In this document: positions 23,888 through 35,449 of the stretch, in pieces
Position numbering within the stretch: position 1 is the first letter of the stretch
Layout of the letters: the number at the start of each line of letters is the position of its first letter
From: Dipteronia dyeriana
Taxonomy: Eukaryota > Streptophyta > Magnoliopsida > Sapindales > Sapindaceae
Reading direction: 5' to 3'
Assembly (NCBI GenBank): GCA_032871835.1
Contig: CM065295.1
Span: 87,661,819 to 87,725,818, forward strand
Length of the DNA: 64,000 nt
Made by a program: the position numbers and the translations under genes
Notes under the pieces: generated by a model
What the model saw: only the letters and a program-made list of their open reading frames with translations
What the model was told of the DNA's origin: nothing
The model's database searches: none

Positions 23888-26800
23888 TAGGGATGGCAAT
23901 GGGGCGGGTTTGAGGCTGGGTGGCCTTCCCCACACCCCACCCCATTTATTTTTTGAAAACACATCCCCTCATAAACCCCCACCTTGGATAGAGCGGGTTG
24001 GGGTGGGGTGGGGTACAATGGGGAGTGCTTTCCCCATCCCCACCCATTTACCCCATTTATAATTTTATTTATTTATTAAAATTACAATTATATAACTATT
24101 GAATATGATAAAATATATAAAGTAGTAAATAATCCGATGAAACTATTAAAAAAACGTCTCGTAAACATAATTCTTACGAGTAAATTCAATCATTCTCAAA
24201 CATAAACATAAAGTATGAAGTCAAAATGTTCGAAATTCGTAACGCTAATCATCTAATAGTTGTATCTATTTCTCTTGTCCTCTCTTCGTAATATCAAATT
24301 CATCTGACATCTCCTCAAGATGTTGACACCCACTCGCATGGTTCTTGCAACATTCCGATCCAACAAAAAAAATTGTATTCAATATGATTTGAATATCAAT
24401 AACTTAATTTGATTTAATATGTATGATTTATTTTACCTCATTAAAATTTGGTTCTTCAAGACATGTGGAACGCTCGGTTGTAGTAGAAGAACATGGAAGC
24501 TAATCATAAGATAAAAAAATATATTTAAAATTATTAGTTATTTGGTAATCAATAAATATAATAAAAAAGAATAAATTTAATTCATACCATTGAATTTAGT
24601 CCATAACCAATCTTGATCGCACATCAAAGCCTCTAACGTCTTTGGATGAAGTCGGCTACGATATGGACTCACAAATCTACCACTAGTACTCAAAGCAGAC
24701 TCAGATGTCACCGCTGACACGGGAATGGCTAGAACATCTCTAGCAATAGCATGCAAAATAGGATACTTACTTGCATTCACCTTCCACCAATTTAATATAT
24801 CAAAATCTTCATCTCTAGGTATGAGAGGTTCCTCCAAATAATAATCAAAGTCTGATTTAATGGAAGCAGTACTAATGGCATTAGAGACAAATGCATCAAA
24901 ATTTTCCATATGATTTACCTTTCCCAAATGCACCCCCCTTGCTTGAGAAGATGATGGATTGGTAGGAAAATGATGAACTTCTTCACTAAGTTTAGATGTC
25001 AATCGATATTGCCCTAAAACATCACATATTTTTTGAGTTTTTTCATTTTTTGTATATACACCATCACCATAAATAATTGGGAAATAATATTCAATCAATT
25101 TCATCTTGTATCTTGGATCTAAAATAGTCGTAACAGTCATTATTCCATGAATTACATCTCAATACTGCTCAAATTTGGTTATCATACTTGAAGCCATAAT
25201 CCGTATTTCATCACACAGAGAATTCTTCCACACATATTTGGTTCCTGAAAACAACCCAGTTACTTTAAAAAATAACTCTAACTATCACATATTTCTTTCG
25301 CTACTTCCTAATCTTCTTCACTAGGAAAACAATTATATTGTGGTTCTCGTTGTTTTAAACAAGCGAATACATCTGTATATATTAGGGCACTATTAAGAAT
25401 CAAATAAGTAGAATTCCACATAGTTTTGCAGTCAAGAGATAACTTTTTACCACTATGAATATTTAATTGACGAGTGGCCTAAAAAAAATTCCCCTCTTTT
25501 AGGTGAGGTTGTCCAGAAAACAACACTATCACGGATTTTTTCAACACTGACAGCAATCATATCCAATCATTCTTTCACAATCAAATTCAGTATATGGGCA
25601 CAACAACGCATATGAAATATTTTTCCACCCAATAAAAGTGAACCACCAGAAATCTTATCTAATAAAATCCTAATCATTGCATTATTGGTGGTACAATTGT
25701 CTACTGTTATAGTAGAAAGTTTTCGATCAACATTCCAATCTAATACACAATCCATCAATGCTTCAGCGAGTATCTCAGAAGTATATGGGCATGGCACATA
25801 AATGAACCTAGCGTAACATGACAAAACACCATATATAATGTAAAAATATATTTTTCAAGTTGTTGTATAGTGTATAAATTAAATATTAACAGACAAACTA
25901 CTTTAAACAATATCAATTACACAAATAAAAAAAAATATAGGCATCAAGTCCATTTTAAAAAAAAAAGAATAACAATAATATTAATAAAGACATCAGTATA
26001 AAAGCATAAACTATAAAAACCAAAAGATTACCTCATTATTCGACTTTGCAATTTCCAGGATTCATCTATGAAATGTCCTGTGACAGTCATAAATCTTTTT
26101 TTTTATTGCTAGTCCACATGTCAGTTGTAATAGCAATCCTACTACCATTCCTCTCTAGTAATTGCATTGTCTTAGACCTCTCGTAATCGTATATTTTCAA
26201 AATATCATTCTTGATTGTGTTTCAGAGACTACCGTAAACAATGGTTGGACTGTTTTCATGAACCTTAAGAACCCCAAGTGCTCAACCATACTTAGTGGAT
26301 ACTCATGTAAAATTATCATGTGTGCTAACTCTTTCCTTGAAGCTTCTTTATCAAATGAATATGTGCCAACTTCAACTTACCGTCGGTTGTTTTAGAAGTT
26401 TGCAACATTGTTTTTATGTTTTTTTTTTGTTTTCGACAACTGCATCTGTTAAAATGGTCATGCAAACTTTTGGTGTCATTCCTACTCTTTGCTGAGAGTT
26501 TATCCTTACAGTAGTTGCAAATAGCATAATCCACTCCATAATCTTTTTTTTTAACAAAATGCTCCCACATAATTGATGTGCACCTTCTTTTTATTTTGTT
26601 GCCATCGTCATCACATTCAATTGAATTTGTTTCCACCCCAGGTTGTTCTTGTATGTTTACACAATTTTCTATCGATGGGTCTTCACTTTCTAGTGCATCT
26701 GTGGACATATTTGTGCCTACCTTAAGTAATGATAAACAAAATAAATTTGATTCAAGAGTTGAGAATATTAAAGTAATAAACTTGAAAAAAAAAACTATTG

Positions 26801-27251
26801 TATTTAAATTGTAAATTTTAATAGTTATTTGAGAAAGAAACTTACCGTATATCCTTTTGTGTCCTCTTATGTTTGAGGTTGAAGTTTGAATGGTGAACTT
26901 TGAGTTGTTTGAGGAATAAAGACATAGAATTGCAGTTAGCGGCTAGGGTTCTTTTAATAGTATTTTGTATTGTCACTTTATGTTAAATAATGACAAAGAG
27001 ATGTAAAGTTAAGGTTAATGTATTTATATATATTTCCTTTTTTAGATATATTTATTTTCTTTGAAACTACGTAGTTTAACTAAATATTATTTTAAGAGGG
27101 ACGGGGCGGGATAGGGAGTATAAAACCCATCCCCGCCCCATACCCATTGCGGGTTAGACTATCTATCCCCATCCCCGCCCCCTCGCCACTAAATTGAAAC
27201 CCATCCCCACCCTAAAAGTGCGGGGCCCTGCGGGTAATTTTGCCATCCCTA
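23888..27251 (-). mobile_element. hAT transposon nested in the Gypsy element
   Basis: The termini are TAGGGATGGCAA at 23888 and its reverse complement ending at 27251. A perfect 8-bp target duplication, ACACAACA, lies at 23880-23887 and 27252-27259, as expected for hAT. GC-rich subterminal blocks (GGGGCGGG/CCCCGCCC) occur at both ends. The 3,364-bp element carries a broken minus-strand transposase. Because it splits the host integrase tail, it inserted after the Gypsy element. Confidence 0.93.
24577..26708 (-). pseudogene. hAT transposase (BED zinc finger, RICESLEEPER-like), broken
   Basis: Three pieces run in order on the minus strand. The first, 26325-26708, holds a BED-type zinc finger (CNYCKDKL, then LHDHFNRC). 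The second, 25567-25824, has a core segment with ITVDNCTTNNAMI and FHMRCCAHILNLI, typical of the RNase H-fold hAT catalytic region. The third, 24577-25140, has the C-terminal dimerisation domain with DILNWWKVNASKYPILHAIA and STSGRFVSPYRSRL. Frameshifts and stops separate them, and no continuous frame or convincing intron set joins them, so the copy is probably dead. The protein would bind the terminal repeats and cut and paste the element. Confidence 0.87.
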
Positions 27252-27661
27252 ACACAACAGTTGGAACACACTTCATTACAAATAGAATCACTTCTAAACT
27301 CCTCTTATGTTTTTACCTATTATCAGTTCCTCCTATTTTCAATTTCAATCACTTTTCAACTTCAAATACTAACGAGTCGATCGATAAAGAACAATGATGA
27401 CACCGTTAGTTGCAACTAAGTGTAAAGCTTAGCTCAAAATCTAAGTCTTAACATGATCCACTAACAATAAATCGTTGTCGACATCGACAAGCAATAAACA
27501 AATTTGCAGGGTACATTAGTCTATGACCAGAAACAAATCAACCACAAAACCTTCAAACGACGTCCCATCGACGAACATAAAAATACACTGCTTTCAATGA
27601 CCGCTCTCGACACGAATCACTGCTAGTTGGGGGAGTATCACTAGGAACAAGCATTCATCAC

Positions 27662-28060
27662 CGAATTTAATGCATGAAAGCGATTTGTTCAATGTGAAGG
27701 TCGAATCGACCGAATTTAACGCATGAAAGCGATTTGTTCAATGTGAAGGTCGTATCGACCGAATTTAAAACGCATGAAAGCGATTTGTTCAATGTGAAGG
27801 TCGTATCGACCTAATTTAACGCATGAAAGCGATTTGCTCAATGTGAAGGTCGTATCAACTGAATTGAACGCATGAAAACGATTTGCTTAATGTAAAGGTC
27901 GTATCGACTGAATTTAACGCATGAAAGCGATTTGTTCAATGTAAAGGTCGTATCGACCGAAATTAACGTACGATAGCGATTTGTTTTGTAAAGATCAAAA
28001 ACAACTAAAAATAAAACGCATCAATGCTATTTACTCGATACAAAGGTCGTATCGACCAAG
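27662..28060 (+). repeat. 49-bp tandem repeat array in the Gypsy element
   Basis: About eight units start at 27662, 27711, 27760, 27811, 27860, 27909 and 27958, with a degenerate last unit near 28,020. The core is GCATGAAAGCGATTTGTTCA followed by AGGTCGTATCGAC. Arrays between pol and the 3' LTR are known in Tat-lineage elements. There are no unique spacers, so this is not a CRISPR. Confidence 0.93.
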
Positions 28061-28191
28061 GTTAAATGAACAGTGATACTCCAGGGAAGTTCACGTCGAC
28101 TGAATTTTAGGCACAAGCCTTGTTTATTTAAAAAAAAAATAGTCGAATAAATTAAACAAGTACCTGTTTACAAACTTATAAAAACAATAAA

Positions 28192-30410
28192 TCATGGAGC
28201 ATTATCGATAAGAGGATCTTTCTCAATGACAACAAGAGTATCGTCGACAACCTTGTCACCATCATCTCCCATACCAGCAGCCTCAACCTTCAGTCGCTCG
28301 TTCTCTTCCCACTCTTCAATCTTAACCTTGGGGTCCCATTTCGAACTCTCCCCAGCAAGATACTCTTTGAAAAGGTCGACTGGTGCTTTCACATGGCTTT
28401 GGAAGCAATATCCATCAGATGATTGTTGAGGTCAGCAATATGTTGATCCTTTAAGGCATTCTGTTGGTCCTTAACTTATATTTCTTCTTCAAGATTCGCC
28501 AGGCTTTTATCATTATCAACAATCGCTTCTTGCAACTTCATAACCTTTTATGCCCGTGAACGCAATTTCAAGTCGACCGCCTCCTTGAATTTTTTAATTC
28601 TTTCGCACTCCTACCTCAGGGAATCATTCGCCTTCTGTATCTTGACACCTTTGTCTCGGATGGTCCCAATCCGTTGTTTGAAAAACAATTGATCTTGTAG
28701 AGCCTACAAAATAACCTACAACTTCAGTAAAGGAGAAGTAAAAAAAATGTGTTGAACAACCACACGACATTTAAATAAGTCGCACAACATATACCTTGAC
28801 GGTGGAGAGAATGTCTTCATCAATCACCTCTTCCAATTTGGTTCCTTTCAAAATCTCTCTGTCATTGGGAAAAAGAAGATCGTCTGACTTCTGTAAAAAT
28901 GAACTAGGCTCCTTTCATAGACATGCATTGGGAGGAAAGGAAACCATGGTCAAATTCGACCCCTACTATTCGACACTAGCAGCCACATCCTTCGAACTCC
29001 GCACAATTGATTTGTCCTTAACGGAAGTCTTCATTTTCTTCTATTCACGTGGGAGGTCGAGTCCAGGAGATGATTTGAGTGGCTGATCGACAATGAGGAC
29101 ATCAGACGTGTCTGTCAATTTTTCCCCTTCTACTGCTTTTCTTTTGAGAGCTTTGACCTTTTTTCTTTTACTCTCCAGAGCCTTTCGTTTTGTAGCATTC
29201 GAGTCTGGCAAATCAAACTTCATCTTTTAGATCGACTTGGCTGCGAAACGACGTTCAACGTTAGTAATTGGGGTTAAAAATTACGTACCAAAAAGTATTT
29301 CAAAACCCCCCTAACCCAAGTGTACAATACTAAATCTTTCAAGCAAGGATATAGAGTCCTTGGCACATTCCATGTAGAATGAAGCCATATGAAGCTAGGC
29401 CCAAGGTTACCTTCTCCCATCAACACTTTCCAACTTCTCTCTTCCTTCGGAATTGATAAGACTTTAGTCATACGACCTCCGGCATCCTTACATTTGGGCA
29501 TATCAACTCCATCTGTTATTCTACAAAGGACAAAAGCTAGAATTAAAAGACATGAAAACCCTAGGGCTATTACGACTAATCAACAGTAGAGGAACTCACC
29601 ATATTTATTCCAAGTTCTAGGGTATATGTACTTTTCACTCCCAAAAGGATAGTCGATCAGAGGACCTTTAGCGAAAAAATAAGTGTTTTTCCACTTACGA
29701 CCGTTTGTCGTCAGATTCATGATTAGGGGTTTTGCATTAGACCTCAAAATCAACCAATATCGACCATTCTCGCTAAGATGCTCTTTCAAATTATGCAAAA
29801 GAGAACCTAACCCGAAATGACTACCATATTTCTCACGCAAGACGGTGAGAATAATCAGTATCCTCCAAGAGTTCGGTATTAATTGACCAGAAGCAAGTTG
29901 GAAATAAATTAACAAATTACGTGCAAGAGAGGGAGCTGGAAATCTAAATCCTTGGTGAAAATTATATTCGTAGAAGCAGATCCATTCAGGAATATTCCAA
30001 TCAGGTTGTTCATGCTCTTTAGCAGGCCTCAATTCAACGTCATCCGGAATTCCATATAATGTCCTCGGAGTATCCATATCTTCGTCAGTAGAATATATAC
30101 TCTTCAGATTTTCGTCAGCTAGTATGCCTAACGATCGACTAGAGCATGATGGTTCCTCTATATCTATATGCCGCGGGTGATCGTCCTCACTTTCGACGAC
30201 CTTAACAAATTCCATATCCGAGGGTCCCACCTCATCTAAAATCAGTGAAGGGTCGACTAGAGTAATGTGCCAACTGATATCCTGAGAGTCGACGTCAAAA
30301 CCCTCTTCAACAACTTTATTTTCATTTCTGCTAGAGGTACTGGTGATCCTGGGACTTGAAACTGAACTGTCGTTCGACATAATGCTGACATGCAAAAACG
30401 CAAGAGCCAC
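28192..30410 (-). CDS. Antisense, apparently spliced gene inside Gypsy element (aORF)
   Basis: The first exon, 29600-30410, starts MALAFLHVSIMSNDS and contains an acidic stretch. It then carries a domain resembling the Pfam 'putative gypsy type transposon' family (FRFPAPSLARNLLIYFQLAS, NSWRILIILTVL, KNTYFFAKGPLIDYP). A GTGAGT donor follows 29600. With the acceptor before 29512 the frame continues into KCKDAGGRMTKVL, and a GTACGT donor lies near 29,287. A Lys-rich, nuclear-signal-like exon follows at 29041-29223. Coiled-coil-like sequence, broken by stops, runs down to 28,192. Antisense ORFs at this place are known for Tat elements; their role is unknown. The splice model is my inference and later exons look decayed. 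Confidence 0.7.
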
Positions 30411-31297
30411 ACCTATGAAAAATCTATTATCTACAACCTATTTTCATGATCTACAACTAAAACCCTAGATCTATTACGACTTCAACACATCTTTCCAAGT
30501 CAATTGACTATAAGACCCTCAACGCTAATAACTCAACGAGGAATTCAATGTCCTATTAGGATCAAACCCGTCGAAGATAAAGACAAGTTTTTATTCCAAG
30601 GAAAAATCGATGAGAAGTATAGTAAGAAAAAATTCTAAACTTTTAATGAACAGTGAGATTATACTACCATTTCTAAGAATATAACCGAAAAATCGCAACA
30701 ATTAACTTTTATCCCCTGTGAAACAAGAAAATTAAAAAATTGTGTTTTAGTAAAGCAAATTATCGCGTACCTTAGTATAAGGACTGTAGAGGAGTAACGA
30801 GCGTAACAAGCGGTTACGAAAGATTGCAGGGAAATAACCGATCTGGGATTTTTGGGATTTGAAGAGGTTAGAGAAGTCGAATAGTCCAAGGGTCAGTAGA
30901 AGTAAAAAAAAAAAAAACTTCTTGAGGACGTTTAATAAACCACTTTAAATTCAAAGTAGACGCGTGTCGAGATTCTGGTGGTTATCAGTTTACCAGGGTA
31001 AATGAACTAAGATTAGTTTGAAATTTATCTCATTCGATAAGCGTACCCAAGATTAGAAAATTGCACCGAAATTTAAAAAACCATGTTAGCCCTAGAAGTT
31101 AAAACGTTTCGATATCCTTCTGTTGAGTTTATGAAGCAGTTGGCACCTTATCGAAATCAACTGATCGACGCGGTAAGTTGCCATTCGACTCCATATGCAA
31201 AATTGATGTACCTCCATTCGATTCCACATAAAATGTCGTTCGACCCGACTACACTCTCTAATTCAGAAATTACTTCTTTAGAGAGTGAGGGGCTAGA

Positions 31298-31928
31298 TGT
31301 AGTAGCCAAAAATGGTCTCTAGGCCCAAAATGCAAAGCCCATCAACAGTTATGGGTCAAGTTTGGATCATATCCAATGACCTGGGTTGATCCGAATTATT
31401 GTATCATAGATTCAGATTGACTTGGTCACTCCTACTTGATTGACTTAGTCACTTCTACTTAAACTCAACCACGATAATCGTGGATGAAAATTCAAAACAA
31501 CCAACTATGTAATCCCGTAAGATCCGGCTAGAATCTCAGGGATTTTCTTCAACTCTTCAAACGTTCAAGTCGGTTTGGGAGGTCTATAAATAAGACCCTC
31601 TGTTCGCAGAAGGGGGATCTTCTTTGGATGGAGCACTCATTCACGCTATTTGCCAGTCGAAACTCTGTCTGAATCAAATCTTCAGTCACCGGAACTGATA
31701 AAACAGCAAACCTGATTGCCAACTACATTAAAGCTCAACCCAAGCCCACCTAAGGCCTTTATAAGACCTCATTTCTTTTATCTTCAAATTTCGTTTCTGC
31801 TTTATTTATTTGTGCTTTTCACCTTTTTTTTAACATGTTTCATATATTCGACTTAGTAATTCAAACCAAGTTGTTTGGGTCTGATTCAAACCCGACTAAA
31901 TCCATTAACTGTTATTCGGCCCACCACA
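31298..31928 (+). repeat. 3' LTR of Gypsy element
   Basis: This 631-bp partner of 17717-18349 has the same TG...CA ends. By eye it differs from the 5' LTR by frequent point changes and small indels, which fits an old insertion. The exact divergence was not computed. Confidence 0.93.
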
Positions 31929-32116
31929 AGAGTGTATTATATAATATGAGAGAATTGTTAATACCCTTTTAAGTTTTGACCCTTTTTCAACAATAATCCT
32001 TAAATTTAGGGTTTAAATGAAAATTCTCCGATTATACGACAAAAAAAAAAATAGAATTATGGTTTCAAAATTTGGTAAAAAAATCTCCTATTCATGTACC
32101 AATAACAATAATCTAT

Positions 32117-32662
32117 TTGTCAAGCTGTTTAACCTAATATAAAACTAGAGATTCATATTTAAGAATAGGTTAAACCTCAATGATTTTTTTTCCTCCCTTT
32201 TGGAATTAATTATTTGTATTGTACAAATTAAAAGTTATTAAAGTTAAAAATTAAAGATTTATTTATAAGTTTCAGAATTCTTTCATCTTAATCAATAATC
32301 ATGATCTGTTATTTTTTTTTTAAAAAAGTTATATTAACTATCTTTTTCAAATGAAATCGACATGAAATACTGTGGAAAAAAAATAACCACTATTAAAATA
32401 ATCATTAGATGAGAAATTGGTTTTAAAATGATTGTTTTTTACGAACATTATTACACTAATGGTTATTTCGTCAAACTTCGTAAGTTTACCGTTAAATTGA
32501 TGGACATTTTAGTAATTTTCTCTTAAATTACAATCGTAAGCTAATGTAATTTCATGTCTTAGCAGTAAAATAGAAATACAAATTTCCATGAAAGCAATTT
32601 GTATCCAATTCTTTCCTGTCAATTCTATCCCAAGGTTTGTGAAATAAAAAAATTGTATCTCA

Positions 32663-32720
<58 letters not shown>

Positions 32721-32874
32721 GCAGTACAAATATAATGTATCCAATACTAAAAATTTCAAAAGATATGGAGAAATTTGGGTAAAAATACAGTCATTGCCAT
32801 GGTGCATATAAGCACAAGTTCTCATCGAAACAATCTATCATCCCCGAAAAAGCAATAACAGGGTTCTCCGTCTA
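32117..32874 (+). repeat. Dispersed repeat, copy 1 (partner at 61459-62189)
   Basis: From GTCAAGCTGTTTAACCTAAT to CAATAACAGGGTTCT this sequence matches 61459-62189 in the same orientation with high similarity. It contains a (TA)n run (32664-32716) of about 26 units, where the partner has about six. No ORF is present. It lies next to the eS25 pseudogene and may be duplicated 3' flank of that gene. The 31934-32116 interval before it shows nothing recognisable. Confidence 0.88.
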
Positions 32875-32902
32875 TTAATACGTATGATAAGTTTCTCCTT
32901 AT

Positions 32903-33090
32903 CTAGGTGCTGGTCGTTCTTTTGTAGATTTGTTGGTTGGCATGAGCAGCTATCATCCTTATAGAACCTCCTGCCATCAAATCCTTGATTGTCATAAATT
33001 GTGATTGAACAAAACCATGTTGTTCACCTTCTCCTTTTGCTTTCCCTTACCCCATTTCTTCTTCTTCTGATTCCCTCCGCCGGGTTTGTG
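32903..33090 (-). pseudogene. RPS25: Ribosomal protein eS25 (RPS25) pseudogene, internally deleted
   Basis: On the minus strand, [20 protein letters not shown] and then VNNMVLFN match the N-terminal part of plant 40S protein eS25. After a short out-of-frame stretch, IKDLMAGGSIRMIAAHANQQ and then IYKRTTST with a stop (TAG, + strand 32903-32905) match its C-terminus. The roughly 35 residues normally between them (the LSEAPKYKLITPS region) are missing, and the two parts are in different frames. The true start is absent upstream. The parent protein is a small-subunit ribosomal component. The sequence is clear, but whether it is a processed copy or a decayed gene fragment cannot be decided. Confidence 0.88.
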
Positions 33091-33428
33091 AAAGAAAAAA
33101 AAAAAAATTGTTGAATTCTAAAAATATTGGTAATTTTCTCTTTACTAATTTTTATAAAGGTTAAAATTATTATTAACAAAAAAAATTAAAATGGAGTTTA
33201 AAAAAATGTTAGTGGATTACAAATAGCATCACTCAATCATTTTTTGTAATTTTAAAGAAAGTTAACAAAGTACTCACCTATTTAACGGTAAACTTGATAG
33301 AGTTTGATGGAATAACTATAACAATTTTTGTTAAAAATGACCATTTTAAAACTATTTTTCGGTAACTTAGATTGATAGCCACCCGGGTAATTATCCCTAA
33401 AAAAAGTACGTTTGCTCCGTTTTCTCTT

Positions 33429-34932
33429 GGGTAAATCGTATTTTAGTCCATATAGTTTGCCTTAATCTGCGTTTAGTCCACGTTTTTTTGGTATTGTAAC
33501 TTTTAGTCCATCATTTCTCTGACAATACGTATTGTAGTCCCTACCGTCCAATTCTGTTAGGGTCCCGTCAAGTCAACGAGAGTCAATGGGGGTAAAAGGG
33601 TAAAATAACATCAAATGTTCTAGACTTTTATATAACCAAATGGTATAATAGTAACTTACAAATTAATTTTTAATAAATAAATAAACATTATTAAATTAAA
33701 TATTTTTTTTTCATTTCTCTGATTCTCTCTCCTCCAAACGACATTTACATCATTTTTGTTGTCTCTCATCTTCCTAATTTCATTCTCTCTCTCCCTCTCC
33801 TTCATCAATTTTTTTTCTCTCTTCTTTCTTCTAATAACCTCCACCAAACCCACACTTCCAATCCGCCACCACCTCCAATACCGCCAAACCCACACCTTCA
33901 CCACCTTCAATCCACCGAATCGGTAACCAAATCCACACCGCCTTCAATCCACCGATCGACCCATCGTCATTCTCGGGGTCAATGCCACTGTTCCGGTGGG
34001 TTTTTGCTCAAAACCCGAGCGTTTTACGGCGACGAGGCAGATTTTCGAGCGTCGACCACGATCTGGTCCAGATCGAACGACCTCACCACAGTCTCGTCGT
34101 TGTTCGTTCGATCTGTGTAGATTGATCATCGACCTTCGCTTCCAATCCGCGTTTGAGCGTCGTCCTTTTGGTGACGGCGTGGTGGCTGAAGCAGCGGCGT
34201 CGTGGTGGCTGAAGCAGTGACGACGTGATGTCTAGAGTTTTGGGTTTTGAGTGGTGGTGATAGTGGCGGTTAGGGTTTGGGTGTTTGAGTAGTGCTGGAT
34301 TATGTTAGGGTTTGAATGTAGATGATGGAAGATGGTGATGATGTTAATGGTGATTGAAGAATTAAAGTTATATGATTTTGTTCATGTTTAGATCTGAAAT
34401 ATTTTTTTCCAATTTTTGTTTTTTGTTTTTTGTTTTTTGAATTGATTGAAGAAGAAAATATGATTGTTGGATAAGATTTGTAGATTTTTTGGTACTGATT
34501 TGTGGATTTTTGGATATTTGGGGGATTATTGATCTGTGATTTTCTTTGGATTTTGGGATTTATTGAACGATATGAATTAATGAAGAAAATTAATTTCGTT
34601 TTTTTTTACTTGATCTCCTCCGTCCATAACCAAGATGGACGATGGAGATCAATCTTTTTTATAAATTTTATTTACTAAAAACAAATTATTATTTTTTATT
34701 TTATTTAAAAATAGTAATTAGAGGCATTCTTAAAAAAGGATAAAACTAATGGTAAAATAGTATTTTCATTATTGTCAGCACCCATCAGGGACATTAAGGT
34801 CATTTCATATGACTGACATACCAAATATTATACTTTTAACAGATTCAGTTATGACTAAAATTTATAATTTAAAAAAACCATAGATTAAATATAGATTAAA
34901 ACAAACTATATGGATTAAAATATAATTTACCC
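33429..34932. mobile_element. Mutator-like (MULE) non-autonomous element
   Basis: Long terminal inverted repeats begin GGGTAAATCGTATTTTAGTC on the left and, on the complementary strand, GGGTAAATTATATTTTAATC on the right, extending at least about 60 bp. The flanks TTTTCTCTT (33420-33428) and TTTTATCTT (34933-34941) form a 9-bp target duplication with one mismatch, the Mutator signature. The 1,504-bp interior has a GC-richer section at about 33,840-34,220 that stands out from its AT-rich flanks. No transposase is seen and the small ORFs are not recognisable. The GC-rich core might be captured gene sequence, as in Pack-MULEs, but this is unproven. Confidence 0.8.
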
Positions 34933-35271
34933 TTTTATCTTTAAACAACATCCCTAAATTATTCATATCTAATTAGATCTGAAACATTTTATAATGCCGT
35001 GTTTATAAAATTTAGAAAGTTTATGATGAATAGGTGTTTATTTTGTCCTTTTAAGTAATTTTCTTAATGGGTTGACTAATAAGATTTGTTTTTTTTTTCA
35101 TTAATTTATGGGTGTAGGGTACTTTATTGGGCCGCAAGCCACCTTTTATATATATATATATATAGAAATGGAGGTATTTTGTCTTTCACATACCCCTGTG
35201 GCCCTGCTTGAGGTTGCATCCTCTGCTCCAAAAATAAAAAGTGTTCCAACGATACGGAAAAGAAGTTTGAA

Positions 35272-35449
35272 TTAGGCAGGCTTCCCATAGGAATTCTGGT
35301 CTCTAAACTCAGAAATGGCGCTGCGTATCATTTCAACCATATGAGGTTGCACAAACAGGTGAGTGTTATCCGAGACGTGTATTATGAATTTCTGTGATGC
35401 TGGCAGCATAGCATTCATGTTGATGATGAATTGTGCCATCCGTATGTCA
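35272..35449 (-). CDS. TFB5: Last coding exon of TFIIH subunit TFB5 (GTF2H5/TTDA homologue)
   Basis: After a TTTAAATTGCAG acceptor the exon encodes DIRMAQFIINMNAMLPASQK and FIIHVSDNTHLFVQPHMVEM, ends EFRDQNSYGKPA and stops at TAA (+ strand TTA 35272-35274). This covers about 59 of the usual 70 or so residues of TFB5, the smallest TFIIH core subunit, which acts in transcription and nucleotide-excision repair. The frame is intact and highly conserved. The missing start (about 12 residues, MVN...SC in relatives) must be in an upstream exon that I could not place. A weak match near 38,410-38,442 lacks one base and a proper donor. The gene may be functional or truncated. Confidence 0.87.

Larger units (their letters stand above)
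17717..31928 (+). mobile_element. Ty3/Gypsy LTR retrotransposon, Tat-like, with nested hAT
   Basis: This is a full-length element of 14.2 kb including a 3.36-kb insert. Its LTRs span 17717-18349 and 31298-31928, both begin TGTAGTAG and end CCACCACA, and they are flanked by AGAAT (left) and AGAGT (right), a 5-bp target duplication with one mismatch. A primer-binding-like TTTGGCGCATACCGTGGGG follows the left LTR. The domain order gag, protease, RT, RNase H, integrase marks it as Gypsy. The long region after pol, with a tandem array and an antisense gene, points to the Tat lineage. Many stops and frameshifts in gag-pol and clearly diverged LTRs show an old, immobile copy. Confidence 0.92.

Noticed and set aside
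27662..28060. Regular short repeats that could suggest a CRISPR array
   Set aside because: Units are directly adjacent with no unique spacers, lie inside a plant LTR retrotransposon, and there are no cas genes.
33656..34220. Small ORFs inside the Mutator-like element
   Set aside because: They are Arg/Lys-rich or low-complexity translations without any recognisable domain; neither transposase nor a named captured gene could be supported.
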